DNA of 64,000 bases from Streptomyces viridochromogenes (GCF_001270495.1 NZ_LGUR01000203.1:21992-85991); one strand, 5' to 3'. Positions 8,577 to 18,500 are shown, counted from the first letter of the stretch. Program-made: numbers and translations. The notes: a model not told the origin generated them from the sequence alone.

Positions 8577-9377
8577 ATGACTTCATTGGCGAACCTGCCG
8601 GAGGTCGTGTCACGCGAGGAGTGGCTCGCCGCCCGCAAGGAGCTGTTGGCCAGGGAGAAGGAGCTCACGCGGGCCCGGGACCGGGTCAACGCCGCGCGGC
8701 GGCGGCTGCCGATGGTCCGCGTCGACAAGCCGTACACCTTCGAGGGCCCGGACGGCCCGGTCGGCCTGCTGGATCTGTTCGAGGGGCGGCCCCAGCTGGT
8801 CATGCACCACTTCATGTGGACCTACGACATCGACGCCGACGGCACCGAGCACCCCCGCGACACGGGGTGCAGCAGTTGCTCCTCCGCAGCCGACCAGATC
8901 CCCGCCCGACTGCGGCAGCTGCACGTCCGCAACACGTCGCTGGTCGCGGTGAGCCGCGCACCCTACGAGAAACTCGCCGCGTACCGCGCGCGCATGGGGT
9001 GGACGTTCCCCTGGTACTCCTCGGCCGGCAGCGACTTCAACTACGACTTCCACGCCACCGTCGACGACCGGGTCGCTCCGGTGCAGGTCAACCTCCGTTC
9101 CGAGGCCGAGCTCGCCGAGGCCGGCACGGAGTGGTCGCAGGAGTGGCGGGGCGACTATCCGGGCATCAGCGCGTTCCTGCGGGTCGGCGACGAGGTCTTC
9201 CACACGTACGCCACGTTCGGCCGCGGGATCGAGGAGTTCCACAACGGCTACCCGTACCTCGACCTCACCGCCCTCGGCCGCCAGGAGGCGTGGGAGGAGC
9301 CGGAGGGGCGCGCGGAACCTCTCGGGCTCGAGGTCGGCGGGCCAGGTATGCGGCTGCCCGACGAGTACGACGCCTGA
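8577..9377 (+). CDS. DUF899 thioredoxin-like protein
   Basis: 266-residue protein of the DUF899 family, which has a thioredoxin-like fold. The N-terminal helix is strongly charged (EEWLAARKELLAREKELTRARD), followed by LPMVRVDKPYTFEGPDG and a cysteine pair in GCSSCSSAADQI in the place of the thioredoxin active-site region. Later come WTFPWYSS, NYDFHAT and VFHTYATFGRG, all family features. Redox function is inferred from the fold only. ATG at 8577 follows GGGGAGA with suitable spacing. It is divergent from the MFS gene at 8383 and probably has its own promoter in that 193-base gap. Confidence 0.88.
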   Translation: MTSLANLPEVVSREEWLAARKELLAREKELTRARDRVNAARRRLPMVRVDKPYTFEGPDGPVGLLDLFEGRPQLVMHHFMWTYDIDADGTEHPRDTGCSSCSSAADQIPARLRQLHVRNTSLVAVSRAPYEKLAAYRARMGWTFPWYSSAGSDFNYDFHATVDDRVAPVQVNLRSEAELAEAGTEWSQEWRGDYPGISAFLRVGDEVFHTYATFGRGIEEFHNGYPYLDLTALGRQEAWEEPEGRAEPLGLEVGGPGMRLPDEYDA

Positions 9378-9434
9378 CCGGCCGGTGGCGTGCCGGGCCG
9401 GGTCCGGGCGGTGGGCGGCGTTACCGTCGGCGCC

Positions 9435-10625
9435 ATGGACGGTGACCGCCGAGGGTGGCGTGCGTGTGTGCTCAGCGGGGCGGTGTTCGCCGTGTGCATG
9501 GCCGGCACCACGCTCCCGACTCCCCTCTACGGCCACTACCAGGAGAAGTTCGGCTTCTCCGAGCTGATGGTCACCGTCGTCTACGCCGTGTACGCCTTCG
9601 CGGTCATCGGCGTGCTGCTGCTCGCGGGCAACGCCTCGGACACGGTGGGCAGACGCCCGGTGATCCGGTGGGGCCTGGGCTTCGCGGCCGCGAGTGCCGT
9701 CTGTTTCCTGTGCGCGACGGGGCTGGGCTGGCTGTTCGTGGGGCGGCTGCTGTCGGGGCTGTCCGCCGGTCTGCTCACCGGGGCCGCCACGGCGTACGTG
9801 ATGGAGCTGGCGCCGCCCGGTGGCGCCGCCCGGGCCACCCTGGTGGCGACCGCCGCCAACATGGGCGGGCTGGGCTGCGGCCCGCTGCTTGCCGGAGTGC
9901 TGGCGCAGTACGCCCCTTGGCCGCTGTATCTGCCGTTCGCCGTGCACCTCGCCCTGGTGGCGGGCGCGGCCGTCGTGCTGACGTCGCTTCCGGAGACCGT
10001 ACGGGAGCGGAGTTCACCGCGTGCCGTACGGCCGCAACGGCCCAGCCTGCCCCCGCAGGTGCGGTCGGTGTTCGGGCCGGCCGCCACCGCCTCGTTCGTG
10101 GGCTTCGCCCTGTTCGGGGTGTTCACCTCGGTCAGCCCCGCGTTCCTCGCCCAGTCGCTGGACGAACGCAACCACGCCGTGAGCGGGCTGGTCGTGGCGC
10201 TGGCGTTCTTCGCCTCTACCGCCGGCCAACTGGCCGTCGACCGGGTGGGGGTCGGGCGATCGCTGCCACTGGGCTGTGCCGGGCTCCTCGCCGGGCTGGC
10301 GCTGCTCGCGGGCGCCCTGTGGGGCGACCTGCTGGTGCTGGTCGTGCTGAGCGCGGTCGTCGGCGGGGTGGGGCAGGGGCTGTCGTTCCGTGGGGCGCTG
10401 TCCTCGGTCGCCGCGGCGTCTCCGGCGGAGCAGCGCGCGGCAGTGATCTCGACTCTGTTCGTGGTGGCTTACACGGGCATCTCGGTGCCGGTGATCGGTG
10501 TGGGGGTGCTGGCGGAGCCGATGGGTCTGGAGGGCGCGGGGCTGGTCTTCATCGCCTGCATGACCGTCCTGGTCTCCACCGCGGCCGCCTATCTGCTGCG
10601 TCGGCCGGTACCGGCGAGGACGTGA
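9435..10625 (+). CDS. MFS transporter
   Basis: 396-residue major facilitator. Helix 1 reads AVFAVCMAGTTLPTPLYGHYQ and motif A is present in the loop after helix 2 (GNASDTVGRRPVIRWG). About twelve helices follow, with a short basic central loop (ERSSPRAVRPQRPS). Substrate unknown; overall it resembles drug or metabolite efflux proteins. ATG at 9435 is chosen over an upstream GTG, because the extra 15 residues have no family support. It lies 57 bases after the DUF899 gene on the same strand, and is convergent with the arginase-family gene four bases beyond its stop. Confidence 0.85.
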   Translation: MDGDRRGWRACVLSGAVFAVCMAGTTLPTPLYGHYQEKFGFSELMVTVVYAVYAFAVIGVLLLAGNASDTVGRRPVIRWGLGFAAASAVCFLCATGLGWLFVGRLLSGLSAGLLTGAATAYVMELAPPGGAARATLVATAANMGGLGCGPLLAGVLAQYAPWPLYLPFAVHLALVAGAAVVLTSLPETVRERSSPRAVRPQRPSLPPQVRSVFGPAATASFVGFALFGVFTSVSPAFLAQSLDERNHAVSGLVVALAFFASTAGQLAVDRVGVGRSLPLGCAGLLAGLALLAGALWGDLLVLVVLSAVVGGVGQGLSFRGALSSVAAASPAEQRAAVISTLFVVAYTGISVPVIGVGVLAEPMGLEGAGLVFIACMTVLVSTAAAYLLRRPVPART

Positions 10626-10629
10626 CAAC

Positions 10630-11538
10630 TCACCTTGGCGGCAAGGGGAGTTGAGCACGGGCCCGCGCCGACAGCCCTCGGCGCAGGCACTCGGTGAGGC
10701 GGCGGGCGATCGTACCGTCGGGGTCCAGGCGAGGATTGAAGATCGTGATGTCGAGTCCCACGGCTCCCGGGTCGCCCAGTGCCGTACGCAGCACGGTCTC
10801 CAGCTCTTCCCAGCTCAGCCCGCCGGGGAGGCGGTAGTCGACGGCGGGCATGACCGCGTCGTCCAGGACGTCGACGTCCAGGTGGACCCAGAACCCGGCT
10901 CGGGCACTCAGGCCCTCGACCGCCAGGCGTGCCGCCGCGGCGGCACCGGACGCGCGTACGCCGTCGAGGTCGATCGCGTGCAGCCCGGGCGAAAGCGGCT
11001 GCATCCCGGCCTGGGCCGATTCGTCGGCGTCGCGGAAACCGAACGCCACGACGTCCTCGTCCCGCAGCAGCGGGCCGCGGCCTTCGAGGTCGGCGAGCAG
11101 TTGGGGGCCGCGCCCCGTGACCAGGGCGAGGTCCATCGAGGCCACCTCGCCGAACGGCTCGGCCGACGGCTGGTAGAAGTCGGTGTGACCGTCGAGGAAC
11201 AGCAGGCCGTGACGGGGGCCGCGGCGGCGCAGGGCGAGAAGGTTGCCGAGCAGGATGCTGCAGTCCCCGCCGAGGACGACCGGGAAACGGCCCGTGTCGA
11301 GGACGTCGCCGACGGTGTCGGCCAGGCCGGCGGAGTAGTCCGCGATGGCGTGCGGGTTGAGGACTCCGGTGCCGGCGTCCCGGGCCGGGTCGTAGGCGGG
11401 TGGTTCGACACGGCCGCTCCGCACCGCATCGAGGCCGTCCAGCAGACCGGCGTCGAGCAGGGCCGTCGGCAGGTCCTGGACCCCGGAGGGCCGCAGGCCG
11501 AGCACGGACGGTGCCTCGATGATCGCGAGTTCCTGCAT
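10630..11538 (-). CDS. Arginase/agmatinase/formiminoglutamase-family hydrolase
   Basis: 302-residue ureohydrolase-fold enzyme. All manganese-ligand motifs are visible: VVLGGDCSILLGN near residue 95, DGHTDFYQP near 120, and WVHLDVDVLDD near 222, followed by the DITIFNP segment. The family hydrolyses guanidino or formimino substrates (arginine, agmatine, formiminoglutamate). The exact substrate cannot be read from these motifs, and the branch is not the classical arginase one. Monocistronic. Upstream lie 345 bases with no gene. Confidence 0.85.
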   Translation of the reverse strand: MQELAIIEAPSVLGLRPSGVQDLPTALLDAGLLDGLDAVRSGRVEPPAYDPARDAGTGVLNPHAIADYSAGLADTVGDVLDTGRFPVVLGGDCSILLGNLLALRRRGPRHGLLFLDGHTDFYQPSAEPFGEVASMDLALVTGRGPQLLADLEGRGPLLRDEDVVAFGFRDADESAQAGMQPLSPGLHAIDLDGVRASGAAAAARLAVEGLSARAGFWVHLDVDVLDDAVMPAVDYRLPGGLSWEELETVLRTALGDPGAVGLDITIFNPRLDPDGTIARRLTECLRRGLSARARAQLPLPPR

Positions 11539-11883
11539 GTCCGGCCCTTTCCGCCGACCCCCTGTCCGCCGCCGCCCTCACTCACTGAACGCACTCAGCC
11601 GCTGTGCCGTTCAGCCACTCACTCCATCTGTGCCACATCTCGCGGGCGGCCACCACTCGTGACCGGCCGGGGCGGCAAGGGGACGCGACTCGCCGACGCC
11701 CGTGCCGTAGCACGCGCCGTCGAGAACAGTCCCCCTCTGGCCAGAACTCGCCCGTACGTGACCTGAGTTGACTCACGGTGATGCAGAGTTCAACTGCTAC
11801 CGACGGTAAAGGCTTGATTCGCGAACCCCTGACACGTAGACCTGTCCTCCACAACAGGCCAGGACTCTGGGGGGAGTTGGCTC
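11539..11883. other. Intergenic region between divergent arginase-family and MHYT genes
   Basis: 345 bases with no supportable gene. The best promoter-like element for the plus strand is TTGATT (11814-11819), a 17-base spacer, then TAGACC (11837-11842), 42 bases ahead of the MHYT gene ATG. A near-palindrome TGAGTTGACTCA lies around 11764-11775. Nothing else was recognised. Confidence 0.4.
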
Positions 11884-12762
11884 ATGCAAGGCACGGTTGA
11901 CGGGTTCCGCTATGGTGCGGTGACCCCACTGGCGGCCTATCTGATGGCCTGCCTGGGAGGGGCGTTAGGACTGCGGTGCATCGTCCGGTCCCTGCTCAAC
12001 GGAGAGTCGTGGAAGCCCGGTTGGCTGGCTCTCGGCGCCGCGTCGATCGGCTGCGGCATCTGGACGATGCACTTCATCGCCATGATCGGCTTCCAGGTCG
12101 AGGAGGCCCGGATCCGCTACGACGTGGGGCTCACCGTCCTCAGCCTCGCGGTGGCGATCGTCGTGGTCGGCGCCGGAGTGTTCATCGTGGGCTACCTGGG
12201 GGCGGGCAAGGGCGCGCTGACCTGCGCGGGCGTCATCACCGGGCTCGGGGTGGCGGCGATGCACTATCTGGGCATGGCGGCGTTGCGCCTCGACGGCAGC
12301 ATCCGGTACGACGCGCTCACGGTGGGCCTCTCCGTCGTGATCGCGATCGTCGCCGCGACCGCCGCGCTGTGGGCCGCCGTCACCGTCCGCGGCTTCCTGA
12401 CCAGCCTCGGTGCCAGCCTGGTCATGGGCATCGCCGTGTCCGGGATGCACTACACGGGCATGGCCGCCGTCAGTGTGCATCTGCACGGCACGACCGGCGC
12501 CTCCTGGGCGGGCGACTCGCCCTCCTCGCTGCTGCTTCCCATGCTCCTGGGCCCGATCGTCTTCCTCGTACTGGCCGGGGTGGTGGTGATGTTCGACCCG
12601 CTTCTGGTCCTGGGCGAGGGCGGGCGGAGCCCGTCCGGCACGGCTCCCCGGACCCGGCCGGCCAACGGCGGCTCCGGGCAACGGCCCGGACGTGACCACG
12701 AGTTCGGGCCCACGGCGAACACGCCGCGGCCCAACCGGGAGTCGTACGCCCGTAAGTGGTGA
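11884..12762 (+). CDS. MHYT-domain membrane sensor protein
   Basis: 292 residues, about seven transmembrane helices, then a soluble Pro/Gly/Arg-rich tail from about residue 245. The defining MHYT motif occurs three times: MHFIAMIGF near residue 62, MHYLGMAAL near 126 and MHYTGMAAV near 191. In MHYT proteins these histidines are thought to bind a metal, possibly copper, and sense oxygen, CO or NO. No GGDEF, EAL or kinase module follows, so signalling must be through another protein or the function is different. The ATG is preceded by a strong GGGGGGAG. Confidence 0.9.
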   Translation: MQGTVDGFRYGAVTPLAAYLMACLGGALGLRCIVRSLLNGESWKPGWLALGAASIGCGIWTMHFIAMIGFQVEEARIRYDVGLTVLSLAVAIVVVGAGVFIVGYLGAGKGALTCAGVITGLGVAAMHYLGMAALRLDGSIRYDALTVGLSVVIAIVAATAALWAAVTVRGFLTSLGASLVMGIAVSGMHYTGMAAVSVHLHGTTGASWAGDSPSSLLLPMLLGPIVFLVLAGVVVMFDPLLVLGEGGRSPSGTAPRTRPANGGSGQRPGRDHEFGPTANTPRPNRESYARKW

Positions 12763-12843
12763 GCCGGGGGCGGGAGTGCGGCGACGCGCCGGGCCCGCGC
12801 TCCCCCTGCTCGGCCTTCTCTAGATCATTGTTACGGTGCACGG

Positions 12844-14346
12844 GTGTCTGACTCCTCACGCGATACCGCCGAGGGCGCCGGCTGGGGCGCCGCCGAACTC
12901 GGCACGTACAAGCGGCTGATGCCGCACAAGGTCGAGAAGATCTCCTGGCTCGACCCCAGGATGCTGTGGGCCGCCCGCAACGGCGTCCTGGCGTCCTGGT
13001 TCGGGGACCCCACGGGCCGTACCCGCAGCCGGTGGGTGGCACAGCGGACGGCCGCCGGGGCGCCCGCCGACAAGGTGATCCGGCGCGACGACCCGGACCG
13101 GTTTTCCTTCCTCGTCATCGGCGACACTGGAGAGGGCGACGATCCCCAATACGCCGTCGTTCCGGGCCTGTTGAAGACGGGTCAGGACACCCGGTTCGCG
13201 GTCATCGCGAGCGATGTGATCTATCCGGTCGGCAGCGCCGACGACTACGGCACCAAGTTCTTCCGGCCGTACCAGGACTACCAGGCCCCGATCTACGCGA
13301 TACCGGGCAACCACGACTGGTACGAGGACCTCGGCGCGTTCATGCGCGTCTTCTGCGACGACGCCCCGCCCCTCCCGCGCGAGCCCGCACCGCGTCCGCC
13401 CAGCCGGGCCTGGCTGCGGTCGCTGCTGTGGCACCGCCCCCGCAAGGGAGACGGTCAACGGCTGGCCGAGCACGGGAAGTTGAGGTCGGCGGACGTCCAG
13501 CGGGCCGTCCAGCCGGGACCCTACTGGGCGATCGACGCCGGGCCGGTGCGGATCGTCGGCATCGACACCGGGCTGCTCGGGACCCTCGACGCCGAGCAGG
13601 GCGCCTGGCTGCGGGAGGTGTCGAAGGATCCCCGCCCGAAGATCCTCATCACGGGCTCACCCCTGTACGTGGACGGCGAACACCACCCCTGTGCGATCGA
13701 GGGCGGCGGGACCGTCGACGAGATCGTCCGTGACCCGGCGCACCGCTATGTCGCGGCGATCGGCGGGGACATCCACAACTACCAGCGCTACCCGGTCCAG
13801 GTCCACGGCCGCACGATCCAGTACGTGGTCGCGGGCGGCGGCGGCGCGTTCATGCACGCCACGCACACCATCCCGCGGGTCGACATCGCGAACGTCACCG
13901 AGAAGGAGTTCCGCTGCTATCCGCTGCGCGGCGACTCCCTGGCCTTCTACAGCACGCTGTACGGCCGCCGGCTGCGCCTGCGCCGCTTCTTCACCCTCAC
14001 CGAGGCCGAGGCGTCGGCCGTCGTCGCCGAGCGGCTCGGCATCCCGCTGACCCGGGCCCAGCAGACCACGGCCCGCCTCACCTGGCGCACCCGTCTGGTC
14101 GCCGGCCTGCTCGGCGCCGGCCGGCGCCCCGACCGCACGGCGCGGTTCCGCCTCCCCGTGCGCAAGATCTACACGCAGTTGTTCTCACCGAGCTCGGCGA
14201 CCTACAGCCCGCCGTTCTTCAAGTGCTTCCTGCGCCTGGACGTCACGCCGGAGACCGTCCGCCTGCGCTGCTACGCCGCCACCGGCAGCCGGGCGCAGGA
14301 GGTCGACCCGCCGGTCGAGGACGAGGTCACGATCCCCTTGAACTGA
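12844..14346 (+). CDS. Calcineurin-like metallophosphoesterase
   Basis: 500-residue protein with the metallophosphatase core: GDTGEGDD near residue 100, GNHDWYEDLG near 155, and GGDIHNYQRYP near 310, which are the metal-binding D/N/H positions of the family. The N-terminal 80 residues (TYKRLMPHKVEKISWLDPRMLW) and the long C-terminal domain are outside the core. No signal peptide. Substrate unknown. The GTG start has a possible TACGGT -10 element six bases upstream and no obvious Shine-Dalgarno, so a leaderless transcript is conceivable. Confidence 0.85.
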   Translation: MSDSSRDTAEGAGWGAAELGTYKRLMPHKVEKISWLDPRMLWAARNGVLASWFGDPTGRTRSRWVAQRTAAGAPADKVIRRDDPDRFSFLVIGDTGEGDDPQYAVVPGLLKTGQDTRFAVIASDVIYPVGSADDYGTKFFRPYQDYQAPIYAIPGNHDWYEDLGAFMRVFCDDAPPLPREPAPRPPSRAWLRSLLWHRPRKGDGQRLAEHGKLRSADVQRAVQPGPYWAIDAGPVRIVGIDTGLLGTLDAEQGAWLREVSKDPRPKILITGSPLYVDGEHHPCAIEGGGTVDEIVRDPAHRYVAAIGGDIHNYQRYPVQVHGRTIQYVVAGGGGAFMHATHTIPRVDIANVTEKEFRCYPLRGDSLAFYSTLYGRRLRLRRFFTLTEAEASAVVAERLGIPLTRAQQTTARLTWRTRLVAGLLGAGRRPDRTARFRLPVRKIYTQLFSPSSATYSPPFFKCFLRLDVTPETVRLRCYAATGSRAQEVDPPVEDEVTIPLN

Positions 14347-14377
14347 TCACGGGCGCCCTTTGAACTGATCGCGGGCG
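14338..14377 (+). repeat. Tandem near-duplicate covering the stop codon of the phosphoesterase gene
   Basis: TTGAACTGATCACGGGCG at 14338-14355 is repeated with one mismatch at 14360-14377 (period 22). The first copy includes the last codons and stop of the metallophosphoesterase. It looks like a small slippage duplication. Confidence 0.7.
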
Positions 14378-14451
14378 GCGGGAACAGCGCGGGCCGTGAT
14401 CGAGTTGGCACCGCCGTAAGCGCCATTGAGAGTTCAATGACGGAGGGGTTC

Positions 14452-15516
14452 ATGCCGCCGACCTCACGCCCGCTGCGCAAGCTGGGCTTCCTCACCATCG
14501 GACTCTTCGACGAGGCGGATCCACGCCGGGGCCACGAGTCCACGCTGGAGATCATCGAGCTCGGCGAACGGCTCGGCTTCGACAGCGCGTGGCTCCGCCA
14601 GCGTCATCTCCAGTTCGGCATCTCCTCCCCCGTCGCCGTCCTGGCGGCGGCCTCGCAGCGCACCAGCCGCATCGAACTCGGCACCGCGGTCATCCCGCTC
14701 GGCTGGGAGAACCCGCTGCGGCTGGCCGAGGACCTGGCGACCGTCGACCTCCTGTCCGGCGGCCGCCTCAACCCGGGCGTCAGCGTGGGCCCGCCCATGC
14801 ACTACGACCGGGTGCGGGAGGCGCTGTACCCCGACACGGCCGACGCCGAGGACTTCGGCTACGAGCGGGTGCGACGGCTGCTGGACCTGGTGCGGGGCAA
14901 GCCGGCCACGGACTTCAGCGGGGTCGAGGTCGAAGCCGCGCGGCGGCAGCCGCAAATCGAATACAGCTCGGACCGGGTACAGCCGCACTCCCCCGGCCTC
15001 GGCAGCCGTATGTGGTACGGCGGCGGCAGCCTGAGTTCGGCGCGGTGGGCCGGTGAGCACGGGATGAACTTCCTGACCAGCAGCGTCGTCAAGGCGGAAG
15101 GCCCCGAGGACGCGGCATCCACGGCACCGGACTTCGCGGAGATCCAGCGCTCTCACATACGCGCCTTCCGTTCCCGCCACCCCGACGGCGAGAACGCCCG
15201 CGTCTCCCAGGGCCTCGTCGTCATCCCTACCGACTCCGCGACGCCGGAGCAGCGCGCACGGTACGAGGAGTACGCCGCGGAGCGCACGCCGCGCACCGCG
15301 TCACCGCAGGGTCCGGCACGCCTGCTGTTCGCGCCGGACCTCGTCGGCACCTCGGCGGAGATCGCCGAACGTCTCCACGCCCATGCCGCGTTCCGCGAGG
15401 TGGACGAGGTGGCGTTCGCGCTGCCGTTCACCTTCGAGCACGAGGACTATGTGCAGATCCTCACCGACATCGCTACCGGGCTCGGCCCGGCCCTGGGATG
15501 GCGCCCGGCGCGATGA
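14452..15516 (+). CDS. LLM-class flavin-dependent oxidoreductase
   Basis: Luciferase-like monooxygenase family, 354 residues from the ATG at 14452, which has GGAGGGG directly upstream; an ATG five codons earlier is also open. Features of the TIM-barrel fold: FLTIGLFDEADPRRGHES, GERLGFDSAWLRQRH, RIELGTAVIPLGWENPLRLAEDLATVDLLSGGRL, and MWYGGGSLSSARWAGEHGMNFL. The enzyme probably uses FMNH2 or F420. The substrate is unknown. Its 3' end overlaps the end of the convergent megasynthase by 44 bases, so the two transcripts are antisense there. A role beside that cluster is possible but unsupported. Confidence 0.88.
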   Translation: MPPTSRPLRKLGFLTIGLFDEADPRRGHESTLEIIELGERLGFDSAWLRQRHLQFGISSPVAVLAAASQRTSRIELGTAVIPLGWENPLRLAEDLATVDLLSGGRLNPGVSVGPPMHYDRVREALYPDTADAEDFGYERVRRLLDLVRGKPATDFSGVEVEAARRQPQIEYSSDRVQPHSPGLGSRMWYGGGSLSSARWAGEHGMNFLTSSVVKAEGPEDAASTAPDFAEIQRSHIRAFRSRHPDGENARVSQGLVVIPTDSATPEQRARYEEYAAERTPRTASPQGPARLLFAPDLVGTSAEIAERLHAHAAFREVDEVAFALPFTFEHEDYVQILTDIATGLGPALGWRPAR

Positions 15517-18500
15517 CCCTGTCCAGCAGATGCAGCGGGGCGGGCCTCACCCCGGCGGCCTCCACCGCGTCCCAGTGAGCGAGGGCGCGGGGCAGGTCGA
15601 CGAGGCCATGCGTCAGGGGCAGGTCGTTCGGAGGCCGGCCGGCCTCCGCGAGATGGGCGTGGAGCAGTGACTCCAGGCGGCACGAGGCCATGGTGCCCGG
15701 GATCCCGGGCGGCCGGACGGCGAGGCCCGCGCTCGCCACTGCCGGCAGCCCCTCGCTGAGCCGTGTCTGCGTCCGGTCGAGGGCCAGCAGTCCGCCTCCG
15801 ACGACCAGCACGTCCTGTTCGCGGCTCATACGGTCCAGTGCGCTCGCCGTGTCGAAGCAGTGCGGGAAGGAGTCGTCGACCACGATCGTGCCGGGGCGCA
15901 TCCGGTCGACGTCCAGGAGAGCCGTCGCGCCGCTGACGGCGGTGACGATCAGGTCGGCCTCGTAGACCGCCGCGGGCAGCGTCCGCCCGGACTCCGCGAC
16001 CTGGACCGGCATCGCCGGATGCCCGGACGACAGGTCGGCTGCCAGCCGATCGAGCCGCTCGCTGCTGCCGGGCAGGTCGCACAGCAGCAGCCGGGCCGGG
16101 GGACGGGGTGCCGTCGCCAGCAGCAGTCGTAGGGACGAGGTGCCGATCGAGCCGCAGCCGACGACGGCGAGGGACAGGTCTTCGAGGCCGCGGCCGGTCG
16201 CGTCGAGCGCGGTGTGGACGGTCTTGGTCACGGCGACGGTCGTCGACGCGTGTCCGGTGGTGATCGCCGCGCTCGTCGTGGCCTCGCGCAGGACGTCGTA
16301 GCCGTAGCCGGTGAGGGACGGGATCATGCCCGCGAGCGAGACGCAGCGGGCGCCGAGGGAGGCCGCGTGCTCGACGGCGCGAGCGGTACGGACGGCCAGA
16401 TCGCCGGCCGGGCCCAGTTCGTCGGCGAAGAACGGGAGGGCGACGAAGCCGGAGTTCCCCAGCGGGGTGCTCGTCTCCTCCAGCAGGCGGGCGCGACCGT
16501 CCGGGAACAGGAACGCCCGGATCTCCTCGCGGCCCAGGCCGGGGCTGTCGTACGGCACTCCGGCGAGGGCAGCCAGGTGGTGCGGGGCGGGCAGGTAGCC
16601 GACGAGTGCGGCGTCCAGGCGAGGCGGCCGTCGGCGGCTGCTGTGGTCGGGGGCGGGACCGGTCTCTCCCAGGGCCTCCCGCAGCTGCCTGCGCATCTCC
16701 TCGGCGAAGCCGGTGACTTCACCGGGCGTGAGGGCCGCCGCCGAGGCGCGCACGGTGACGCGAAGTCCCTCCCCGTCCGCCAGCGGCCGCACGGCCAGGA
16801 ACACGTCCGTGCCCAGGGGCGGCGGGGCGAGGGCGGTGTCGGACTCGTCGGCGTGCAGGGTCAGCCTCCCGTCGGTCCCGGAACCCAGGGAGGTGAAGTC
16901 GAGGAAGGTGAAGAAGAACTGGGCGTGGCACGGCAGTCCCGCAGCCGTGCGCACCTCGCTGGGGCCTGCGGCCCTGGCCAGGTCGGCCTCGGCGGCGAGA
17001 CGCCGCAAGTCGTCGTCGAAGGCGGCGCGTTGGTGCCGTCCGTCTCCGCCGGGCAGGGCCGGGCGCAGGGCCACCGCCTCCGCGAACGGGCCGAACACCC
17101 GGTGCGCGTCCGCCGTGGACTCCTCGCGTCCGGTGACCGCGAGCCCGAGCATCAGGTCACGCCGTCCGGTGAGTTCCGCGAGGGCGCGGTAGTACGCGGT
17201 GAGCAGCGGCGCGTACAGGGTGCGGTGTCCCGAGCGGGCGAGCCGCCGCAATCCCCCGGTCGTGACGGCGTCCACGGTGAACCCCGAGGTGTGGTACGCC
17301 GGTTGGCCATCGGCGGGCTCGGCGCTTTCGGGGTTCGGCCGACGCAGTACGGGGGGTTTGTAGGGCGCACCCAGGCGGGCTCGGTATGCCTCGGCCGCGG
17401 GGCCGTGCGGCTGGGGGCGTTCGGAGGAGCTGGTCACGTGGTCGCGGAAGGTGGTGTCGAGCGGCGGCAGGCCGTGCGGCAGACCGCGGTCGAGGCGGTC
17501 GTACGCGGTGAGCAGTTCCCTGGCGAGGAGGGCGGCGCTGAAGCCGTCGCCGATGAGGTGGTGCGCGTGGACGAGGAGCACGTGCTCGCCGGGTGCCACG
17601 GTGAACAGCCGTAGCCGCAGCAACGGCCAGGCCCAGGGCTCCAGTCGGCGCCCCGCCTCCTCGGCGATCCGCTGCTCCAGCAGGTCGGGGTGTGCGAGGG
17701 ACTCCGTCTGCACGGGCAGGCGCAACGAGTCCGGCAGTTCCTGCTGCACGGGCGGGCGGGCGCCCGCCGGGAAGACGGTGCGCAGCATCGGATGCCGGGC
17801 CACCAGGACGTCCACGGCACGCTGGAAGACGTCATGGCGCAGTGGGCCGCGCAACCGGAAGCGGGCGAGCCAGCCGGAGCCCGACCCCGGGTTGATGGCC
17901 TCGGCGAGCAGGAAGCCCCGTTGGGAGGGCGTGAGGGGGTAGGGCCCCGGCGGCTGCGCGGGGCCGGGGTCCGCGGCCGGGTCGGGCGGCGGCTCGGTGG
18001 CCGCGCTGTCGAGGGCCGCCGCGAGTGCGCCGAGCGTGCGGTGGGTGTAGACGGTGGTCGGCCGTGGGACCGCGGGCAGGTCCTCACGCAGGCGGGCGAA
18101 GAGTTCGAGCACCATGATGGAGTCGCCGCCGAGTCCGAAGAAGTCGTCCTCGCGGGTGACGTCCGGTACGTCCAGCAGGGCCGACCAGATACGCGCCAGG
18201 GTGCGCTCGGTCGGTGTGGTGGGCGGGGTTCCCGGGCCGCGCCGCCGCGAGGGCTCCTGGGCGGGGTGGCCGTCCGCGGCGTCGCCTCGGCTGAGCCGGC
18301 CGTGCCCCTCGGTCCCGTCGGAGTCATCCGTGCCGGGTGTTCCCTCGGACTCGGAGGCGGCCAGCAGCTTGCGGTCGATCTTGCCCGTGCCCGTCAGGGG
18401 GATCGCCGCGATCGAGCGGATGCGTCCGGGCAGCATGTAGGGCGGCAGCACACGGGACAGGAAGGCCCGCACCTCGCGCGGGTCCGGATCGGGCGAGCCG

